From Numida meleagris (lineage: Eukaryota; Chordata; Aves; Galliformes; Numididae): a DNA stretch of 64,000 bases. The translations under genes were made by a program, and so were the position numbers. Of the stretch, positions 56,579 to 64,000 are shown piece after piece. The stretch spans positions 96,649,292-96,713,291 of the forward strand of contig NC_034410.1 of the NCBI RefSeq assembly GCF_002078875.1, in the 5' to 3' direction. Within the stretch, counting starts at the first letter, position 1; every line of letters starts with the position of its first letter. The notes under the pieces are model-generated. The model was not told the origin of the DNA and made no database searches. It worked only from the letters and a program-made list of their open reading frames with translations.

Positions 56579-59500
56579 GCAGACAACTGAAGAGTGATAG
56601 CAGGACAACAGAAGGGGCAGCAAACTGGCAGAAATAGATGGGAGCATGTTGTCAAAAGTTCCTTAACCAGCACTAAGCACTGTCAGAAAAGCCAACTCAG
56701 ACCTAAATCCCAACTGTAAATCTTCTTGGGCATGAACAAATCTTAGGAGAGCTGGTTCAGGCTGAAGTTCCTGAATCTCTTTCTATTTTATTCGTGACTT
56801 GAAGTAACAAAAACATTTTATACAGAAGCATGATTGTTATGTTGATGATGTCCCTCCAACTATTTACAGAAGCAGTGCCAAGATACCACAAGAAAGGCTG
56901 AGCATGAAGTATTTCCAGTACATCAAAAAGCAGGAAGTATGGTAAATCTTCCCACTAGAAAAGACTGATCTCATGAGATTCCCAGCTCAGCTCCTTAACT
57001 CTTGCTGTCCCAGTAGCTCACAGAGTAAAACACACCAATTTACATCAGTTCTGAAGTCTGGGTGACAGAAAGCAAGCTAACAGTGAAATGGTGGAAATTG
57101 TAGATTTGTGGGAGTTTGAGTCTGTTCACTGATTCAGCCTGAGGAAAGCTGAATTTCCAGCCATTTCAGTTCTATTCCCAGTTTGGCCTGCTCCCTCACC
57201 AACTGCGGCTTGTGGTAATACATTCTTTGGAGCTCAACAAGAGTGTGCATTTTGCAGTGCTCTGCTGGGCTGTGTGCAAGGGGAAGAGGGCAGTGCAGGC
57301 CCGGAGGACAAGGAAACAAAACTGTACATGAAATGCCTGGGGTTTGTCCAGCAAGCAGCAGCAGCTGGAAACCACTTCCATATCTGCTCCTGGAGCTTCT
57401 GGGAAAAAATGTCACTGCTGTAGTATCGTCTGCATAGGTCACGGTGACCAACACTGCCATCCAGGACAAAGCCTGCATCAGGGGAGAAAGGAAAGAGATG
57501 AAGGGTACCCATGCCCCTTTTGCAGAATTGGCGTGAAACAGCCTTAAGTCATGCTTCTACACAGGATATAATAATCTATAGTTAGTCTATGGAAACAGTG
57601 AATGGACTGCTGTGAGGAATGATGCCTCATAGCAGTTTAGGTGACAGGCTGGTAGCTCAGCTACAACTCATGACAGCTCTGGAGCTTCCTGGTCCCCTGG
57701 GATCATCCTTCCCCTGACCCCCAACTACCTTGCATCCTGCAGCAGCCTCCTGCACCCCACTATGCCTTGGAGAAAACCAATACTACTTCAGGAAGCCCAA
57801 GCAATCTCCAAACCATGCAAATTCCCTACAGATGGCAGTATCAAGGGAAAACATATCAAAACAAAGGCATTTCAGAGAAAACAGGCCCACAGGAAATGAA
57901 GAAATGTGTCTAGTTCACGGCTGAGTGATTATTTTCTACATAGGCTCCCTAGAGGTTCTTTCACACCACAGCGTTCAACTACAGAGTGACTGAACCCCAC
58001 ATGTGATTTTTCTCCTTTCTTGATGAAGAGCCTATGTATTGTCTATTATTTGCAATCTCTAAGTTCCCAGCCTGGCAAAACAGAGGGGGTTATTTACACT
58101 GTCTTATACAGGGAACTAAATCAATTGTCTTAGGAAATTATGCTCCTTTCTGTCCTTGGCAGTGAGGCTCCTTCACAGCAGCTGTTTAAGTTTGGCAGAT
58201 CTCTTTAGGGCTAGCATAACAGAAGGGTGATTTCCACTGCTGTCATGTCCCTCTTCTCTGCCCCTTCCTTACTGTGGTGGGATAAGCAACAGCGTGGGGA
58301 GAGGAAGCAAGGGCACAGTACTTGGAGCTAGCATGCACCTCAAAAGTTACTATCTCCATCAGCAAAAATCTTAGAATCATCAGCATGAAATCTTAGGTCT
58401 TAAATACATGGGCACACTTTAGGAAAGTGTCTCTAGTGCAAGGTACTAAGTAGTGATACACATGATGGGAATGAGTTGAAATTCTCCTTTCTGAGTGAGT
58501 TGGGCTAATGCACACAGAGAAAGTAAAACTCATGCTTGTGTATACCTACCCATCCCTGAACTGCCAGTAAGGGGAATGCCTCTTATACACATGATGAAGG
58601 TGCTGCCTTGTTCTCATGTCTCCTCCTCCCTCCTCTTTACTACTTTGCAAGTAGTACACCGAACTGTATAGTGACCAAACTGAAGCACTCAGAAAAATAA
58701 TACCAGGCTTGTATCTTTTTTCCTTAGTGCCTGGAAACTTTGCATTTTTTGTTATCCATAACTCTGCTCAGCAGTCCTTGGGCATCTGCCAAGGTCTTAG
58801 ATTTTTCCTAAGTCCTTATCTCACATTAGGTAATTGTCTTTGACAAAGCCTAAGTGAAATAGATAGACTTGCATCAGCATAGAAGGGAACAATATTGTAT
58901 CAACGAAGAAGGGCATAGACAGATTTTAGCTGGCATTTCAGAGTCTATACAGATTACTGCTTCAGCTGTCAAAATGATCCCTGGATGTGTCCTGACTCCA
59001 AGATACTGGTTGTTTGGGCATGATAACGAAGTAACTTTACTACCTGTATTTAAACATCTCCAGATCACATCATTTCATGGGACCCATTTAAGAGAACAAG
59101 TTAAATAGACTGGAAGGTGAGGGGAAGGATATCAAAGAAGCAGGCTACAGAAATGTACAGAATATAGATCTCTTAACCTGGACCCATTGGCAACCAGTTC
59201 CGTGCATTTTGCTGTGCCTTTAGACACAGTCTTACTTCTCTTTCCCTGTCAGAGGCAAGCTGGTAGAATTATCAAAATGCATTTGCTTACCCCAGAGCAA
59301 AGGCAGGCCTAATCCTCCTTCTGCTTGACTCAGCCTCACTGCAGAGCCAGCCACTGGAAGGCAGCTCATCGAATGGCTGTAACGTGACCAAGTTTCTCAG
59401 CCCTGAGGATGATAGGCTTTAAAATAAACTGAAGCAAGCCATTCCTAAATCAAACTAAGCGTTCATATCACATTAAAACTTCTTTGAAGTGTCAGAAAAG

Positions 59501-60510
59501 AATCATTTTTCAGCAAATGAAGAAACTTTGGAGAATATTGTAGATTTTTGTTATGCTGTGAGTAAGTCACTCGGGACTTTGTTTGGATTTATTATACTAA
59601 TGCTGATAGGCATGTATAAAGGTTTGAGTAATACTTTTTGATGTATTTGCTAATTGCCTTAAATTTTGCCATGCTTAGGTGCATTTCATTTATTATGGAG
59701 ATGGGCTCAATAGAAGCACACGAATGGCAAAATAAATTAAACCAAACTAAAGCTACCTCACTGCCTGGCAGACAATGTCACTTCTACCACAGATGCTCTG
59801 GCCAAAGAAGACATAATGCAAACTTTTACCCTGGAGTAGCCCACTCCCAGTTATTTTACTCCATAGTAACTTATTTCTGTGTCAAAGCTACTAGAGATCA
59901 CATTCCTGAACCAGAACCACCTGAATAATGACAAAACCTTGTGACAAAGTCCCTCAAAGTTTTATGTTACATATATGCTATATAGTTTATACATATAAAA
60001 TAGACTCTCCATGTGTGCGTGTTACAGTGACAAGGATATTTACCAGAGTTTTCCAAACATATGCAACAGAAGAAAGGAAATGATTAAATTTTCTCCTGTG
60101 AAATAAACATTATGTACAATGGAAACAGCAAGGGTTACCAAACAATTTCAGTACTCATTTTTCCCCATGCATACCTGAGGACTATGTTACGTACGTAAAT
60201 GACATTTAAAGACACTTACAGCCTGAAAAGCCTTCCTTCTACAACACTGCTCCTTTATAACAAAATATTGCCAAATTAATGAGTCTTTCAAGAGACATAA
60301 GCTATTGAAATACTTATTAATAATATTTTGATTTAATCAATGACAAAATGAGCTAGCAGCAGATTTTCCCATCCTATCTCAATTTTTATCATCCTATTTT
60401 AATAAAAATAATACTATCTTACCATAGTTCTTTCCTGCTCAAGCAGCAGTTCTTGATATTTAGACATTAACAGGACAGGTTTTCTGACTCTCAGATGTCA
60501 GAATAATTAG
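56579..60510. other. 3.9 kb of unique non-coding sequence
   Basis: No gene or repeat was recognised with confidence. A minus-strand stretch at about 57200-57490 has exon-like ends (pyrimidine tract plus AG, open frame of 114 codons, possible GT donor) and is discussed under findings. The other open frames are below 100 codons. AT-rich throughout. Confidence 0.45.
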
Positions 60511-60806
60511 AATCATAGAATCATAGAATCCCTAGAGTTGGAAGGGACTCTGAAGGCCATCTAGGCTAACTCCACTGCAATAAACAGGGACACCATAGCT
60601 AGATCAGGTTGCCCAGGGCCTGATCCAGGCTCGCCTTGAAAGTCTCCAGGGATGGGGCATCAACTACATCTCTGGGCAGCCTGTTCCAGAGGCTCACCGC
60701 TCTCACTGTAAAAGATTTTTTCTTTATATCTAACCTAAATCTACCCTCTTGGAACTTGAAGTCATTTCCCCTTGTTCTATCACCACAGATCCTGCTAAAG
60801 AGTCTA
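60511..60806 (-). mobile_element. CR1 LINE, about 295 bp, with repeated tail unit
   Basis: A minus-strand CR1. The plus strand starts AATCATAGAATCATAGAATC, so the 9-bp tail unit is present twice, and continues CCTAGAGTTGGAAGGGACTC, AGATCAGGTTGCCCAGGGCC and GTCTCCAGGGATGGGGCATC. The minus-strand frame (60599-60826) reads SRICGDRTRGNDFKFQEGRF, RLDIKKKSFTVRAVSLWNRL, RDVVDAPSLETFKASLDQAL and GNLI, ending at the normal ORF2 stop, with no internal stop in this stretch. It is one of the least damaged C-terminal blocks in the window, suggesting a later insertion. It remains 5'-truncated. Confidence 0.96.
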
Positions 60807-63800
60807 ATTAAGCTACTGATTTTCAACCCCTAGTAACACTATGCAATACAAAGAAATGTTCCTTTCAGCAAAAAAATAAGGGGGGCAAAATGTGCTTCAA
60901 ATGCATGGATGACATGTCAGCAGCTTTTACGAAGACAGAGCAAAGATGTAATTCATCCTACCAATATGTTTTCATATCCAGAGAGACACAGAAGTTGATT
61001 CAGTGGACAAAATGAGGCTCAAAAGAAGTTCCTGAAATGAATCAGATCTCCGGGTGTCAGTTTCACAGGCCAGAGAATGGGGCCAGCTCCTTGTTTACAG
61101 GGGGCATATGGCGCAGAGAAGGGAGCAAAGCCATTGCCTGTGCTTTTTGGAAAGTCCAGGGATACCCAGACTTGGCCAGCATGTCAGATTCAACCGCTCT
61201 TTCCCTCTAGCTCAGAAATAATAGTAGTCTGTTTTCCCTTTTTTTATGTCCTTTCAGCCATGCTGCTATTTTTATGCTTCACTGGCTGGCACACGGATCA
61301 ATCACCGTAGGACTTGATTTACAACCTGTATTCCAGACATTGCTTCCAGCGAGGCGGGGAATAAGGACAAGTGTATTTAAACACCCATTGTGCAGTGCCT
61401 TGATTTGGCTCCAGGAGATGTTTGGAAATGTAAGGCAAAGGAAAGAAGCTGGTTCCTCTACCATTTATACCAATTAACTTCTGAGCACAAAATTAGTTTG
61501 ACTGCTTCCATAGCATGAACCGGAGACTTTCAGAAGTTGTCAGTGAGTCCTTTAAAGGGCCATTTTGTTTTCCTAAGACATATTGCACAATCCTGAAACT
61601 CATTATAGCTGGATTTTCTAAATTAAAAAAGAATTGGTTTATTGGAAAAAAACTAAAGTAATCTGACACATCCCACATCATGTGTTGACCCCATCTGAGA
61701 AACTTTTAGTGTAAAGCCAACAAACAACCTCCATCTCACATAGCACATGGGGCACTAACACCATCTTCAAGCAGAGCACAATCCTTGTTCTGTCTCTGGG
61801 AACTGGTTTTAGCTGTACCCACATAAAATCCATTGCCTGCAGACCCCATTCAAAAGAAGATACAGAAGACAGATCCTTTCCACAGCTACCTAAAACTCCT
61901 GGGTAGGGAAGCCTATATGAGGGCAGAGGTGGCCTGAAAGCTGTTCATGCTGATGAGGATCCAACTGGCAGCAGGTGCATGTCCCTTCATGGCCACAGGT
62001 TGTGGTGCCATCCTGGGTGGAGTGTCCTTAGCACAGCAGAAAATCGAGGCTCACAATGATTTTACCAAAGGCTATTACATCCTGGTTGGGATTGACCCCA
62101 CAGGCCTGAACGTCAGGTCCACCTTTGACAGTGATATCAGCATAGATTCCATTCCCATACTGAAAGCTACTCAGTGAGATGTCCAGAAAAGCTGCCATGT
62201 GTACACCAGCCCAAATCTCCTAAATATATTGGAGCTTTTAGGTTCTTTTCAGTGCATTTTTGGCCTGGATTAATAACAGTGCTGGACAACACAGCTCACT
62301 TATGATACACAGCTGATGTAGTGGACACCATTCTTGTGGTCTTCAGAAATCTGTAGGACTGTCAGCCATTATATGGATATACCAATTCCTGTACAGATAT
62401 AAAGAGAATACACTTTATTTTCCAGTCCACCTCATTATTGTCAGGAGTTTTATTTACTAAATTGAAATATAAACTATAAACTATCTCAGGCAATCCTAAA
62501 TGAAACCAAAACAAGTCTTTCTTAAGTTATCCTTTTCTCTATTATTTCTGGTTCACCAGGTAACAGCAACAGTGCGGTAACACTGACAATCAATGGCTGA
62601 CCACCATTGCTTTGCCCCTCATTCTGTAGGGCTTGTTTTTTCACAAACATTGATGAGAGGAAGGATACAAATCCTGGTAGTGAAGGGTAGCTCTGCAAGG
62701 GGCCTTCAGGCACCTGGTTCCTACTCAGTCTCAGTAGGAGTTTAGCAGTGTTTTCGTGGATCCAGCCTAGACAGAAATCACCACATGAGACATGGGAAAA
62801 CAGCTTTTCATGTATTAGCAAGGGGTCAGATGACCTTCTGCATCCCTCCCTCCAAGCACTCTTTTAGAAACAGTCTGAGGAAAATGCTCTTAAAAGATTT
62901 TCTTTTTGCTTTCCTGACATAGAGGCAGGCAGAGCATGGAAGACAGTGCACAAAGAGGTGGGTGCTTGACTCAGTTTCTTGCCTCCATCCATGCCCAGAA
63001 GACTAAAGCTTTGTGCCTTTATGCCCAGATGCTGGTTACGGTCCTGTGATCTCTACATACCCAACCCAATACAATGAAGCTGCTGCTGGAATCTCCTCTC
63101 AAGATAAAGTAGTGGGAGCTGGCTTCAGCAGGACTTCATTTGGGTCTAGTCCTTGCAGGGACAGAGAATGAAAGCAAAGACCCTTTCTGTCACAGAGGAA
63201 TGCTAACCAGCCTTTCTATTGGAGAAGTAGGTACTCCAGAGGGTGCATAATGAAGACGGAACTGCATCGCCACTTTATTTCATATCCATGCAGCAGTTGC
63301 TTAGATGAAGCAACACCTCACTGAACACTGAACTGTATTACAGAGATGTGAAAGACTTTGGGGGGCATTGGAGGCAGAATGACTTGACCACATTTATTCC
63401 TGTGATTAGACTACTTCCAGCAACAAATCTGTCCACACACACTGCTAAACTGTGCTACTGTGGTCTGCTCATATCCCTGCCAAAACATTGAGGTTACTGT
63501 TGGAAGGATTTTGCTTCTTTTGTTCTTGTCTTGAGGTCCTTGGAAATGAATACAGCTGCAAGATGTTCTCAGTACTGACTTGTATCAAACTAGTGGTCTT
63601 CAGCTGTAAGACTGTGCAGTCTGGGAACAGGTTTAGAAAGAAATCTTGGGAGTTACCAACATTTCTAGAACAAGAAGGTAGCATTAGACCTATCAGCAAA
63701 ATACTGAGTTGTTCACCTAAGATGCAGGTTTCATCTAATCAGGTCTGATATGAAGATGGGTTGTTTCAGATTTCAGGGGATTGAGAGACTGATTCAGTTT

Positions 63801-64000
63801 TGAATCTGGAAAGCAAAGAAGTAAGCAAGGAAACTGTAAAAATCTTGGTGGAGGAGAAGGTACCGATTGCTCCGAATATCTAAGGAACATAAAGCCATTT
63901 TCAGTTCCTGTTTCGAGATCCACAATGAAAAGCAGGAGGAAAAGCTTTACATTTTTGGAAAACAAAAATCCAGGTTTGTACCCATACAGTTCTGTACCCC
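60807..64000. other. 3.2 kb of unique non-coding sequence to the window end
   Basis: No gene was confirmed. A 76-codon plus-strand open frame at 61947-62177 has somewhat protein-like composition and is listed under findings. Other open frames (98-99 codons at 62522-62821 minus and 63452-63748 plus) show no recognisable features. No repeat was recognised to the right edge. Confidence 0.45.

Noticed and set aside
1..64000. CRISPR arrays, operons, insertion sequences, prophage, rRNA or tRNA genes
   Set aside because: No regularly spaced direct repeats, no tightly packed coding frames and no cloverleaf or rRNA-like sequence were seen; the window is vertebrate non-coding DNA.

Overview
The window looks like non-coding DNA from a bird genome. 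The evidence is a high density of CR1 non-LTR retrotransposon fragments, many ending in the CR1-type tail of short repeats related to ATTCTATG (CATAGAAT on the other strand), together with one avian-type ERVL-like solo LTR, no recognisable SINE families, and an AT-rich background with very few CpGs. The CR1 3' ends resemble those common in galliform birds such as chicken, turkey or quail, but that placement is an inference. The bacterial-style features one might look for (operons, ribosome binding sites, CRISPR, insertion sequences) are absent.

I found no convincing host protein-coding gene, tRNA, rRNA or other structural RNA. Open frames in this window are mostly short and look like chance. 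The only ones with recognisable protein similarity are remnants of the CR1 ORF2 protein (reverse transcriptase and its C-terminal domain), plus one possible remnant of a different LINE near 51.7-52.0 kb. The window is therefore either intergenic (a gene desert) or the inside of a very large intron.

Layout: 1-4.8 kb unique sequence; 4.8-5.9 kb two CR1 copies on the minus strand; 5.9-14.7 kb unique sequence with a G-quadruplex motif near 6.4 kb; 14.7 kb a short CR1; 21.75-22.18 kb a solo LTR with likely target-site duplication; 23.2-23.9 kb a CR1 with an internal deletion; 26.9-28.1 kb two plus-strand CR1 copies followed by a small CpG-rich patch; 30.2-30.9 kb a young CR1 inserted into an older CR1 of opposite orientation; 31.9-32.05 kb a purine tract; 34.8 kb an old CR1 piece; 37.6-38.7 kb a stretch of hydrophobic minus-strand open frames of unknown origin; 38.8-39.6 kb a CR1 reverse-transcriptase segment that is still almost open; 43.2-43.9 kb purine and AAT low complexity; 44.2-46.0 kb two CR1 copies; 47.0-47.8 kb a C/T-rich domain; 48.6 kb a possible ancient interspersed repeat; 51.7-52.0 kb a possible RTE-like relic; 53.4, 56.0 and 60.5 kb further CR1 copies; 55.4 kb a nearly pure A/T block; 60.8-64 kb unique sequence.

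The CR1 copies fall into at least three groups by their 3' ends or divergence. One group has the spacer ending in a 'gatctagtgggagg...' type of sequence (for example 26.9, 53.4 and 60.5 kb). A second has the 'actgagggac...ggttagtgggcatg' type (5.7, 23.2, 30.5, 44.2 and 56.0 kb). The third is much more degraded (30.2 and 34.8 kb). This implies several successive waves of insertion. All copies are truncated, and all that retain much coding sequence carry stops, frameshifts or deletions, so none should be mobile. I did not find a novel biological system; the most useful leads are the nested CR1s, the non-CR1 LINE relic, the LTR and the unexplained open-frame cluster.
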